A stretch of 9,979 bases of DNA from Silvimonas sp. JCM 19000 (GCA_001313065.1 BBFD01000149.1:1-9979); one strand, 5' to 3'. Shown: positions 1 to 8,708, numbered from the stretch's first letter. The notes: a model not told the origin generated them from the sequence alone. Program-made: numbers and translations.

Positions 1-151
1 CAAAGCCAAAGCCAAAGCCAAAGCCAAAGCCAAAGCCAAAGCCAAAGCCAAGGCCAAAGCAAAGCCAAAGCAAAGCCAAAGCCAAGGCCAAAGCAAAGCC
101 AAAGCCAAAGCCAAAGCCAAAGCAAAGCCAAAGCAAAGCCAAAGCAAAGCC
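1..151. repeat. AAAGCC/AAAGC tandem repeat array, open at the left edge
   Basis: From base 2 to 151 the sequence is 26 head-to-tail units: 20 hexamers (AAAGCC, two of them AAGGCC at 50-55 and 84-89) and six pentamers (AAAGC at 56-60, 67-71, 90-94, 119-123, 130-134, 141-145). Every pentamer is followed by a hexamer, giving six 11-bp AAAGCAAAGCC super-units. The AAGGCC-AAAGC-AAAGCC block recurs 34 bp apart (50-66 and 84-100), which suggests a higher-order duplication. In a pure hexamer frame the plus strand would read Lys-Ala repeats, as in histone H1-like tails, but no stop closes that frame sensibly and the pentamers break it. I regard it as a low-complexity array of unknown role, downstream of the minus-strand gene at 223-723. 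The full length is not visible. Confidence 0.95.
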
Positions 152-222
152 ACGCTACTTACTGCGGTCAGGGGAGATTGGCGTTGCGGTGGCGGTGGCT
201 TTGAGACGGGCAGCGGGGTGGG

Positions 223-723
223 TTACGTTGCGGTTTCTTCGTCCGGGTGGCGGGGCAGTTCTTTGGGCCAGACGGTTTGGGCGCGGTCCATGACTTCTTC
301 CAGGTTCTGCATGGAGTCGAGAATGCTGAAATGTCCGCTGAGCCAGGAAAAACCGAAGGTCCAGCGACCGGCGTCGTTGATGATGCCGCTGGTCACGCGA
401 AAGTACGGCTCGCCGCAGTAGCTGACGTTGACGTTGAGGGCCAGGCGCACGCTGCGCAGGCAGTAGATGCCGGGCTTGACGTGGAACATGAACAGACTGC
501 CGTTGCTGGTCTGCGTTCTGGACGAGTACCAATCTTTGGTCTGGATATTCTGTAGTTCAAAGTCGCCGTAGCCTATCGCTTCGTTTTGCGGATGATCACG
601 TTCATCCAGCAGCGACCCCCTGAGCTGGATCAGCAGGACCGTGTCATCATCCGCGGCCTGCGCAGGCGTGCTCCCCAAGGCGGCGATCAGCGCCGCCATG
701 CCCATTAGCAAGTTTGTTTTCAT
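223..723 (-). CDS. Small secreted/periplasmic protein of unknown function
   Basis: This is an intact 166-residue protein and I do not recognise the family. Residues 1-23 form a typical Sec signal peptide: MKTN, then a hydrophobic core (LLMGMAALIAALG), then a cleavage-like STPAQA before ADDD. The mature part of about 143 residues is rich in aromatic and beta-strand-type segments. It contains two cysteines about 16 residues apart (in GIYCLRS and SYCGEP) that could form a disulfide in the periplasm. The FHVKPGIYCLRSV stretch resembles the strand pattern of small beta-sandwich envelope proteins, but that is only an impression. The C-terminus is acidic and polar. The ATG at 721-723 is chosen because it directly precedes the signal peptide; the upstream GGTAAAAAAACC offers only a weak ribosome site. 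The gene diverges from the oxidoreductase across about 290 bp. Unlike its neighbours it has no visible frameshift. Confidence 0.8.
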   Translation of the reverse strand: MKTNLLMGMAALIAALGSTPAQAADDDTVLLIQLRGSLLDERDHPQNEAIGYGDFELQNIQTKDWYSSRTQTSNGSLFMFHVKPGIYCLRSVRLALNVNVSYCGEPYFRVTSGIINDAGRWTFGFSWLSGHFSILDSMQNLEEVMDRAQTVWPKELPRHPDEETAT

Positions 724-916
724 TGGTTTTTTTACCGTATGTAGACCAGCCTTGACGCTGGCGTCGCATAGCGTAAAGCGCCGTTACTGCGCCGACATAA
801 AAACCTCTTTCCCATGTCGTAATGTGTTGCAGTGCAGAGACAGCTGGCGGTAAGTCTGGGTGGATGGAACGGGTTGGGGCAGGGGCGTGGTGCATGCTTG
901 CCCCGCGGCAGTGCAG

Positions 917-976
917 CATTTTAAAAAAAACCCTAATAAAAAATGGGACTTTGGCGCGCACCGTTGTTCCTATAAA
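917..976 (+). promoter_or_regulatory. Putative promoter of the FAD/Fe-S oxidoreductase gene
   Basis: The 724-1012 divergent intergenic region contains one markedly AT-rich island (A8 and A6 tracts, about 917-945) in otherwise GC-rich DNA. A TATAAA hexamer at 971-976 lies 37 bp upstream of the first ATG. The -35 is not convincing: TTGGCG at 951-956 would give a 14-bp spacer, shorter than usual. The A-tracts lie where an UP element would. I see no clear promoter for the divergent secreted-protein gene. No other gene is apparent in this region. Confidence 0.4.
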
Positions 977-1012
977 ATCTTTGCTTTAGCAGACACAGCG
1001 TACTCAAGCGAG

Positions 1013-4000
1013 ATGCCCGATATGCCTGATATGGCCACCGTCACGCCGCACCACCCTGAAGAACGTCTCCGCGAAATTCCCTACAACTACACCTCGTTTT
1101 CTGATCGCGAAATCGTGATTCGCCTGTTAGGCGAAGACGCGTGGCAAACGCTGGAAGAATTACGCCGTGAGCGTGTGACCGGGCGCTCTGCGCGCATGTT
1201 GTTTGAAGTGATGGGCGATATCTGGGCGGTCAAGCGCAACCCGTATCTGGAAGACGACCTGCTGGATAATCCCAAGCGCCTGGCCATGCTGGTCGAGGCC
1301 ATGGAGCATCGCGTCAACGAGGTGGAAAAGCGGCGCGCAGGCAATGAGCGCGTCGGCATTCTGGTGGTGCGCGCCCGCACCGCGGTCGACGCCTTCAAGC
1401 AAGGCTTTCGCGATACCGCCGCTTTGCGCAAACGCGTGCTCAAGCGCCTGCACGGCCTGACCCGGCGCGACAATATCCAGTTTGACGGTCTGGCTCGCGT
1501 TTCGCATGTCACGGATGCGACCGACTGGCGCGTGGAATATCCCTTTGTTGTGCTCAACCCCGATACCGAAGACGAAATGGCGCCGCTGGTGGCCGCGTGT
1601 ATCGAGCTGGGCCTGACCATCATTCCGCGCGGCGGTGGTACTGGTTATACCGGCGGCGCCGTGCCGCTGACGCCGATGTCGGCCGTAATCAATACCGAGA
1701 AGCTGGATTTGCATCGTGCGTCGAGATGATGCGGATTCCGGGGGTGGAGCACGAAGTCGCCACCATCCATTGCGGCGCCGGTGTGGTGACGCGCCGGGTG
1801 ATGGAAGCCGCTGAGGCCAAAGGCCTGGTATTTGCGGTGGACCCGACCTCGGCCGATGCATCCTGTATCGGCGGCAATGTCGCCATGAACGCGGGCGGCA
1901 AGAAAGCGGTGTTGTGGGGTACGGCGCTGGATAACCTGGTCAGCTGGAAGATGGTGGATCCGGATGGCAACTGGTTGTTTATCGAGCGGCTGGACCACAA
2001 TCTGAGCAAGATTCATGACGCCCCGGAAGCCAATTTCCGCGTGTCGCGCTTCAAGCCCGATGGCAAAACGCTGATCAACGAAGAAACCCTGCGCATTCCT
2101 GGCGCCGGTTTCCGCAAGGTGGGCCTGGGCAAGGACGTTACCGACAAATTCCTGGCCGGTTTGCCCGGCATCCAGAAAGAAGGGTGCGACGGCATCATCA
2201 CCTCGGCGCGCTTTGTGCTGCACCGTTTGCCGGCGCACACGCGCACCGTTTGCCTGGAGTTCTTTGGCGAAGTCAGCAATGCTGTGCCCGCATCGTGGAG
2301 ATCAAGGATTACATCGACGCGCTGCCGGGGGTGCAACTGGCCGGTCTGGAGCATCTGGACTGGCGCTATGTGCGTGCCGTTGGTTACGCCACCAAGGCCA
2401 AGAGCCGCGGTCGACCCAAGATGGTCTTGATTGCCGATATCGTATCGGACGACGAAAAACGCGGTCGGCGAGGCCGCCTCGCATGTGGTGGTGCTGGCCA
2501 ACCGGCGTGATGGCGAAGGCTTTATCGCCGTCACCAGCGAGCAGCGCAAAAAAAGTTCTGGCTGGACCGCGCGCGCACTGCCGCCATCGCCAAACACACC
2601 AACGCTTTCAAAATCAATGAAGACGTGGTCATCCCGCTGCCGCGCCTGGGTGAATACTCGGACGCGATCGAGCGCATCAATATCGAACTCTCCATCCACA
2701 ACAAGCTGGAACTGCTGGAAACGCTGCGTGCGTTCTTCAAGCATGGCCGCCTGCCTGTGGATGTGGGTGATGCCAATATCAGCCACGAAGAACTGATCGG
2801 CGACCGTCGCGCTACTGCCATCGCGCAGATCGAGGCGGTGCAAGCGCGTTGGCAGTGGCTGCTGACCGGGTTGGATGCGCCGTTTGAAAGCTATATCGAT
2901 AGCTGGCCCGGTGCGCCGCTGGAAAAAAAGTCATCAAGCCCGAAGACGCGCCGCAAAGCGTGTACCACGGCCTGCGCGACTATGTGCTGCGCGTCTCTTA
3001 CAAGCGCGAAGTGGAAGCGCCGCTGGCGGCTTTGTTCAGCGGCACCACTGACCGCCCCATCCTGGAAGCGGTGCAGCGCATGCACGCCACGGTGCTGAAG
3101 GGCCGCACCTGGGTGGCGCTGCATATGCACGCCGGCGACGGCAACGTACACACCAACTTGCCGGTCAACTCCGACAATTACGAGATGCTGCAACGCGCGC
3201 ACGGCGCCGTGGCCCGCATCATGCAGGTGGCGCGCGATCTGAACGGGGTGATCTCGGGCGAGCACGGCATCGGCATTACCAAATATGAATTCCTGACCAA
3301 AGACGAGCTGCAGCCGTTTGAAGATTACAAGCTCAAGGTCGATCCGAAGGGCCACTTCAACAAAGGCAAGTTGCTGCCGGGCGCCGATCTGACCAATGCC
3401 TATACGCCGTCATTCAGTCTGCTGGGGGCGGAATCGCTGATTCTCGAGCAATCGGGCATCGGTGATATCTCCAATATGGTCAAGGACTGCCTGCGTTGCG
3501 GTAAGTGCAAGCCGGTCTGCACCACGCACGTGCCGCGCGCCAATTTGTTGTACAGCCCGCGTAACAAGATTCTGGCCACCGGTTTGTTAACCGAAGCTTC
3601 TTGTACGAAGAGCAGACGCGGCGCGGCGTTTCGCTCAAGCACTTTGATGAGCTGGGTGACGTGGCCGACCATTGCACGGTATGCCATCGCTGCGTGAATC
3701 CGTGCCCGGTCAAGATCGACTTTGGCGATGTGTCGGTGGCGATGCGTAATTTTCTGCGGAAAGAAGGGCAGAAGAAATTCAACCCGATGACAGCCATGAC
3801 GATGGGTTTCCTGACCGTCAAGGACCCGGCAACCATCAAGCTGATGCGTAAGGCCACCATAGAATGGGGCATGAAAGGCCAGCGCTTCGGCCACAAGGTG
3901 ATGAAGTCGCTCGGCTGATCCAGCCGGGCCTGAAAGCGCCGCCCGCCACCACCGGCCCCAAGAATGTGGTCACGCAGACCATCCACTTCTTTAACAAGCC

Positions 4001-4901
4001 TATGCCGGGCAAGCTGCCCAAGAAAACCGCGCGCGCACTGCTGGATGTCGAGGACGCCAGCATTGTGCCGGTCATCCGTAATCCGCAATTGCCGGCGGCG
4101 GAAGAAAAAAAAGAAGCGGTGTTTTACTTTCCCGGTTGCGGTTCGGAGCGCTTGTTCAGCCAGGTTGGTCTGGCAACCCAGGCCATGCTCTGGCATGTGG
4201 GCACCACCACGGTGTTGCCGCCCGGTTATCTGTGCTGCGGCTATCCGCAAAGCTCGGTCGGCGATGAGGACAAGGGCAACAAGATCACTACTGAGAACCG
4301 CGTGTTGTTCCACCGCGTGGCCAATACGCTGAATTACCTTGATATCAAAACGGTGATCGTGTCGTGCGGCACATGTATGGATCAGTTGCTCAAATATCAG
4401 TTTGAGCAGATTTTCCCGGGCTGCCGTTTGCTCGATATCCACGAATATCTGCTGGAAAAAGGCTTGAAACTGGAAGGGGTCACCGGTACCCGTTACATGT
4501 ATCACGAGCCGTGCCACACCCCGATGAAGCAATACAAGGGCATCGAAGTGGCTAATCAGCTGATGGGCAGCAAAGTGGATCTGAACGATCGCTGCTGCGG
4601 TGAATCGGGTTCGTTCGGGATTTCGAAGCCGCAAATCTCTACCCAGGTACGTTTCCGGAAACAGGAAGAGATGGAAAAGGGTGCTGCAAAATTACGGGAA
4701 GAGTCAGGTTCGGAAGTGCCCGTTAAAGTGCTGACCTCGTGCCCGTCGTGCCTGCAGGGTTTGCACCGCTACGATGATGACGCTGGCACCGACGCAGACT
4801 ATATCGTTGTGGAGATGGCCAAGCACATTCTGGGTGAAAACTGGATGCCAGAGTACGTCGAAAAGGCGCGCCATGGCGGCATAGAGCGCGTGCTTTTGTA
4901 A
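1013..4901 (+). CDS. DUF3683-type FAD-linked oxidase / Fe-S oxidoreductase (GlcD-GlcF-like fusion), frameshifted in this assembly
   Basis: The reconstructed protein is about 1,297 residues. It fuses an FAD-linked 2-hydroxyacid dehydrogenase to a glycolate-oxidase/GlpC-type iron-sulfur protein. The likely role is oxidation of a D-2-hydroxy acid (lactate, glycolate or similar) with electrons passed to the quinone pool; the substrate is not readable from sequence. Order: N-terminal DUF3683-like region (1-170); PCMH FAD-binding domain with [11 protein letters not shown] near 205-216 and [10 protein letters not shown] near 286; FAD-oxidase C-terminal domain with [10 protein letters not shown] near 704 and GEHGIG near 750; two 4Fe-4S motifs, [11 protein letters not shown] near 826 and [12 protein letters not shown] near 889; two cysteine-rich CCG domains with CCGYPQ near 1075 and CCGESGSFG near 1195. 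Seven single-base shifts break it: near 1717 (C lost), 2287 (G lost), 2456 (extra A), 2550 (A lost), 2926 (A lost), 3597 (T lost) and 3914 (C lost). The visible pieces are about 1013-1729, 1716-2290, 2284-2460, 2456-2553, 2550-2928, 2926-3600, 3597-3918 and 3911-4901. ATGs at 1013, 1022 and 1031 are all possible; AAGCGAG at 1006-1012 sits best for 1022. The in-frame GTG at 860 is rejected because that stretch carries the promoter. Confidence 0.9.
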
Positions 4902-4928
4902 GCATTCGTCATCCAACGCAGAAGCCGT

Positions 4929-4953
4929 GAAAGGCTAGGCAGATCAGCCTTTC
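4929..4953 (+). terminator. Stem-loop after the oxidoreductase gene
   Basis: GAAAGGCT (4929-4936) and AGCCTTTC (4946-4953) form a perfect 8-bp stem with a 9-nt loop, 27 bp after the oxidoreductase stop codon. There is no U-tract after it, so it may be a transcript-end or stability hairpin rather than a classical intrinsic terminator. Confidence 0.4.
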
Positions 4954-5004
4954 TGGCTACCGTTCCTGCTACCTTTTCGACCTCCGGTCAGTTACAATCC
5001 CTTT

Positions 5005-5030
5005 CGGGGCATGACAGTTATCATGCCCCG
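5005..5030. promoter_or_regulatory. 26-bp perfect palindrome upstream of the HIT gene (terminator or operator)
   Basis: CGGGGCATGA (5005-5014) and TCATGCCCCG (5021-5030) are perfect inverted repeats separated by CAGTTA. The stem is GC-rich and followed by ATTGTTTAT, so it could act as a weak terminator for the upstream gene. It also ends one base before the likely -35 hexamer of the HIT promoter, which is where an operator could sit. The sequence alone does not decide between the two. Confidence 0.6.
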
Positions 5031-5031
5031 A

Positions 5032-5059
5032 TTGTTTATGTCGCGTCCTTGTTTATAAT
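5032..5059 (+). promoter_or_regulatory. Sigma70-like promoter of the HIT/PilZ-like unit
   Basis: A consensus -10 (TATAAT, 5054-5059) is preceded by TTGTTT (5032-5037) with a 16-bp spacer. Transcription would start near 5066, giving a short leader with a good Shine-Dalgarno, AAGGGA at 5073-5078, six bases before the ATG at 5085. Confidence 0.65.
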
Positions 5060-5084
5060 CTGCCGCAAACATAAGGGAACCGTG

Positions 5085-5500
5085 ATGGATGTAGGGTGTG
5101 CTTTGTGCAATGATCAGGGCGACCTGGTCGTATGGCGTGAAGATCTGTGTCGCGTAATCATGGTGGACGAACCGGGCTACCCGGCTTTTGCCGGGTCATC
5201 CTGAACCGCCATGTGGCCGAAATGACCGATCTGTCTGCCGCAGAGCGCGACCGCATCATGCACGTGGTCTTTGCTGTAGAGGGCGTCCTGCGGGACACCC
5301 TGAATCCCGACAAAATAAACCTGGCCAGCCTGGGCAATATGGTGCCGCACGTACATTGGCACGTGATACCGCGCTGGCTGACAGATAGACATTTTCCAAA
5401 TCCAATCTGGGCTGCTCCCCGTCATGCCGAATCGATGGACCACGTTAGCCCGGACATGCTGGAAAGCCTGAAACAACGCCTGAGCCAACTTGCCCCATGA
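5085..5500 (+). CDS. HIT-family (histidine triad) nucleotide hydrolase/transferase, one frameshift
   Basis: The reconstructed protein is 138 residues, normal for a single-domain HIT protein. HIT proteins hydrolyse nucleotide phosphoramidates or dinucleoside polyphosphates in the cytoplasm; the exact substrate here is unknown. The catalytic triad HVHWHVIPRW is near residues 89-93, preceded by SLGNMVP. An N-terminal CALC pair (residues 5 and 8) may bind zinc, as in some HIT branches. The reading frame breaks near 5190: the sequence has four Ts (GGCTTTTGCC) where five would restore PAFCRVILNRH. Without that, the first part stops at about 5204 and the rest is open from 5147. The ATG at 5085 is supported by the AAGGGA ribosome site and by the family's usual N-terminus. 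The stop overlaps the start of the next gene (ATGA), so the two are probably translationally coupled. Confidence 0.9.
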
Positions 5501-7120
5501 TCCAGACTGACCAGTTACCTCCCTTTTCGGGCACGGAACAACCGCCGTTCAGCGATGCCCGGTCGGCCAAGGCATGGTTGCAACTGCTGCCCCTCATCAA
5601 CGCCCCGGTGGCACAAGCCGAACTGGTCGAAGCCATAGGCCAGCTGAGCCGCAGTGCCGTGGCACCGTATGAATCGCTCAAGATTCTCGAGCTGTTCCGC
5701 GAAGCGGTACACCTGGTGCACCACACGCTGGCCGACCGCTACCTGGGCCGCGCCCTGCCGTTTGGCAAGGATGAAATGGCCGCCTGGACCGCCGCCTCAG
5801 CCTGTGGAGCATCATGGCCGAAGGCTATGCGCGCTGCTGGCGTGCCGCGCTCGAAGGGGTGGCCGAGGTAGAAGAACACCTGGTGTTGCTGACCGAGCGC
5901 AGCATGCGCTACCAGTGTTTGCTGGTGCGCGAGCACTTGCTGGCTTATCGGCCGGTGTCACGAGAGTTGTGGCAGACCCTGTTCAGCTATTACCAGATCG
6001 CCGAATCGCGCGGCGTGGCCGAGAAACCGGCCAAAGACAGTTTGCTGAAGGCCGCCGGCGTCGCCACGCCGCAAGGCGTGTTTATTCATGCCCTGTTGCT
6101 GGCCGGTGCCAGCCCCTTCCACTTTACTGCCCGCCAGATTCAGTGGCTGGATGAACGTTTGCCTGCGCTGGCGCCACGTGCGCCGCTAGAAAAAAAGAAG
6201 CGCGCTCGCTGCCCGGCCGTGGCGCTTTGCAAATCGACTTCAAAGATCCGGCCCCGCCGCGCCGTACCGAACCGCGCATGGTGGGCGAGACCATCTACGA
6301 AATTGACACGTATCAGTTGGCGCAAGCGCTGTCGCGCCGCATCAAACTGCTGCGCAACGGTGAAAGCCCGGACAAGCTGGGCCTGGGCGAGCAGTTTGCC
6401 GGCACCGTGGTCGAAGGTTTGCTGGTCGATCTGTACCGCACCTGGTGCGAGCAGCCGACCGATCGCTCGCTGCCCCGGCATGTGTCATCGCGCCAGATCG
6501 AAGTGGTGTTTGGTCTCAGCCGCCAGCACCAGGCTACAGGCGCTGCCGGTGGCTTTGAATTGCCGGAAGAACAAAGCTCGCTGGATTCGCAAGATTTGAT
6601 GCGGCTGCATTTGTTTGGTCAGAGTGCCTCGGCCGCGACGGCCACGGCGGAAGCCCCGGCTGCGCTGGGCGAAAACTGGCAAGTGCGCAATGAATCGGCC
6701 AACGGTATGCAATTGAGCCGCGTCTTGACCGAAGGCGCCCGGATTTCGCTACAGCAATTGCTGGCGGTTAATCTGGGTGGCCGCTATTTTGTGGGCGTGA
6801 TTCGCTGGTTGCAGCAAGAAGAAAGCCAGGTCGTCATCGGGGTTAAATTGCTGCCTGGCTCGCCGCAAGCGGCCACGGTGCGCCCGGTCGATATGGTTAA
6901 CGCAGGCCGCCGCAGCTGGACCGAATGCCTGTGGTTGCCCGCTGCGCCCAGCCTCAAAGCCAACCCGAGTCTGCTTTTGCCGGTGGGCTGGTTCCGCCCC
7001 GGTCGGCTGGTGGAATGGTGGGATGGCCAGGGCACCCGCAAGATCCGTCTGGAATCGGTCATCGAACGCGGTGTGGACTTTGAACGCGTGCAATATGCGG
7101 TGTCGGCACAAGGACGTTGA
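5497..7120 (+). CDS. Large PilZ-like protein, candidate c-di-GMP-binding, two frameshifts
   Basis: The reconstructed protein is 541 residues, soluble and without a signal peptide. The first 200 or so residues look helical and are rich in Leu, Ala and Glu (for example YESLKILELFREAVHLV). A Pro-rich linker near 230-260 is followed by another helical region. The C-terminal part (about 385-541) begins ENWQVRNESANGMQL, where NESANG fits the (D/N)xSxxG motif of PilZ domains, followed by a beta-rich stretch with YFVGVIRWL. The RxxxR motif that normally precedes it is not obvious, so c-di-GMP binding is uncertain. I recall similar long conserved proteins in betaproteobacteria, but their function is not established. 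Frameshifts lie near 5795 (one C missing in GCCGCCTCAGC) and near 6192 (seven As where eight restore LEKKEARSL). The visible pieces are 5497-5871, 5814-6200 and 6192-7120. The ATG overlaps the HIT stop; a strong terminator follows. Confidence 0.7.
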
Positions 7121-7183
7121 GTGTAAGGCTGGCGTATTGCAGCCGTTGGTTATCGCGCAGCGCCACTTGTTTTGCCGCAACAG

Positions 7184-7207
7184 AAAACGCTCCGGGGCGT
7201 TTTTTTT
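7184..7207 (+). terminator. Rho-independent terminator of the HIT/PilZ-like unit
   Basis: AAAACGC (7184-7190) pairs with GCGTTTT (7198-7204) around a TCCGGGG loop, and the stem runs into a track of eight Ts (7200-7207). It lies 64 bp after the PilZ-like stop codon. The remaining intergenic DNA to 7383 holds no other recognisable element. Confidence 0.85.
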
Positions 7208-7383
7208 GGGCGCAATCATTGCCGGAAACGTTGCCGATACCGATGGCCGGTGTCGATCAGTATTCGCTTAAAACCTGTGCTGGCGCGGGTTTGAGGCCGA
7301 TTTTGCGATTGATCAGACAGGCGGCGCGAGCGGCTCTCAGGTCACAGTCTACATTGAGAGAACACCAAATTCCGGAGCCTGGC

Positions 7384-7686
7384 ATGGCAACTCAATTGCT
7401 GTCGCTGGGCGTGGTAGGCATTCGCATTTATGAGCGTATTCTTACTTCGCCCGCGCTTTATCCCGGCGAGCTGGCCGATCAGGTCGTCGACGAGATCAAC
7501 GGTTATCTGCTGCGCGCCAATGAGCGCGAAAAGGTACTGTTATTTCACCTGGCATGTGAGGTGCATGAAGCGCTCGGCGACATCTACGCACGCGTCGATG
7601 ATCCCGAAACCCGTCAGAGCATTACTTTGTTGATGGATGTCTTGATCCGGCGCGCGCGCGATCTGGTGCGGCAGGACCATCACTGA
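7384..7686 (+). CDS. Small helical protein of unknown function
   Basis: This intact 100-residue protein is not one I recognise. It has no signal peptide or clear membrane span. It looks almost entirely alpha-helical: a hydrophobic N-terminus (LLSLGVVGIRIYERIL) followed by amphipathic stretches rich in Leu, Glu and Arg, and a basic end (LIRRARDLVRQDHH). Such composition suits a small cytoplasmic dimerising or adaptor protein, but this is inference. The ATG at 7384 is chosen because GGAG (7374-7377) sits six bases upstream. The open frame continues back to 7117, but that stretch contains the terminator at 7184-7207. It has its own transcript and converges on the minus-strand glycosyltransferase gene. 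Confidence 0.75.
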   Translation: MATQLLSLGVVGIRIYERILTSPALYPGELADQVVDEINGYLLRANEREKVLLFHLACEVHEALGDIYARVDDPETRQSITLLMDVLIRRARDLVRQDHH

Positions 7687-7704
7687 GTCTGACTGGCAGA
7701 TCAG
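7683..7704. terminator. Weak bidirectional stem-loop between convergent genes
   Basis: CTGA-G-TCTG (7683-7691) pairs with CAGATCAG (7697-7704), an 8-bp stem with one bulged G and a 5-nt loop, overlapping the stop codon of the small helical protein. There is no T-track on either side, so a terminator role is only possible. Confidence 0.25.
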
Positions 7705-7797
7705 GCGTACCCGCCCGCAGCCATACCTGCCACGCCGCCTGGGCGTGGGCCAGGTCGTCTGCGCTTTCCGCATGATGTTTCCCCGCCAGCTGCGCCA

Positions 7798-8705
7798 TTA
7801 CGTCCAGTTGCTGCGCGCTGCAGTGGCATAGTCACGCACTCGCCACTGCGGCGGCATGCCCATAAACAAGGCATGGCAGGGAATGTCGAAGGCGGCGGCG
7901 ATATGCAAGGCGGCGCTATCCACACTGATCACGCGCTGAGCGCCTGCAATGCTGGCGATAAACTGCGGCAAGCTGTGTGACCAGCTGTGCAAATCAATCC
8001 AGCCCGGCACGGCCAGGGCGCCAAATCCGGCCAGGCGAGTACGGCTTTCTGCTTGCAGGCGGCGCACCAAGGCCAGCAACACCTCGGGCGGCATGCTGCG
8101 TAATGCGCTACTGGCCTGGTGGCAGATCAATTGGTACGGCTGGCCTTGCAGCAGGGCAGGCAGGGCGGGCAAATCGATCATGCGTAGCCAGCGGTTGCTG
8201 CGGGCCGCCGCGGGGAGTGCATCGGGGGCCAGACCAAGGCTGAGCGCAAAAAAATCCAGCATCGGCATGCTGTTGAACTGCGGCCGGTACATAAAGTCAG
8301 CCAGATCGATCACCAGCGCATCGCTCTGCTCGGGCAAATCAGCCAGCGCCTGCGGCAGCGGGTAGCAGGCATCAACAAATCGGGCCATTTGATACACGGG
8401 CAGCACATGCGCGGGCAAATGCGGGCTGAGATAGAGCGCAATGCGCAGATGGGGCCAGCTTTGCTTGATCCAGTGCAGCACGCCCAGACCGACGATGGCA
8501 TCGCCCAGGGCGACGCCGACGCCGTTGATCACATGCAGTTCGCGCAATCGGGCGTAATCGGCGTGGAAAGTCTGGCGCTGCGCATTGGCCAACTGGCGCA
8601 GTTGGCTAAGCGGTTGCAGGGCCAGACCAGGCGCCAGCAGGGGCGGTCATAGGGCAAATGGATATACCCCGCAGCATCGACCAGCGCCTCGCCCGCGCTC
8701 TGCAT
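7798..8705 (-). CDS. GT9-like (heptosyltransferase-family) glycosyltransferase, frameshifted
   Basis: Members of this family transfer heptose or related sugars from nucleotide donors onto lipopolysaccharide or other glycans at the inner membrane face. The reconstruction is about 302 residues. Evidence: a GVALGDAIVGLGVLHWIK segment like the N-terminal GD-I motif, then the C-terminal donor-site signature VISVDSAALHIAAAFDIPCHALF followed by PPQWRVRDY. The acceptor and sugar are unknown. The start ATG at 8703-8705 lies three bases after the stop of the TfpZ-like gene, so the two are co-transcribed. Reading from it needs one extra C near 8645 (four Cs in GACCGCCCCTG, five expected) to join the main frame, which is otherwise open only from about 8592. 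The visible stop at 7798 may also be false: one more missing base near 7815 would extend a GC-rich coding-like frame to 7622, giving about 360 residues, closer to usual GT9 length. Confidence 0.75.
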
Positions 8706-8708
8706 GGT

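Noticed and set aside
1..151. CRISPR array
   Set aside because: Units are contiguous 5-6 bp repeats without unique spacers.
155..555. Open frames on both strands overlapping the secreted-protein gene
   Set aside because: Arg/Gln/Pro-rich or low-information translations without signal or ribosome site; shadows of the gene at 223-723.
860..1012. N-terminal extension of the oxidoreductase from GTG at 860
   Set aside because: It would include the AT-rich island and the TATAAA box, and the translation does not look like the family.
1013..4901. Several independent small genes or a true pseudogene in place of one oxidoreductase
   Set aside because: The pieces join end to end into one family protein without lost residues; decay would also leave substitutions, stops and larger deletions.
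4704..4916. Small minus-strand frames opposite the end of the oxidoreductase
   Set aside because: They overlap the conserved CCG domain coding sequence and show no protein-like features.
7117..7383. N-terminal extension of the 100-residue protein upstream of 7384
   Set aside because: The stretch contains a rho-independent terminator, and a good ribosome site precedes the ATG at 7384.
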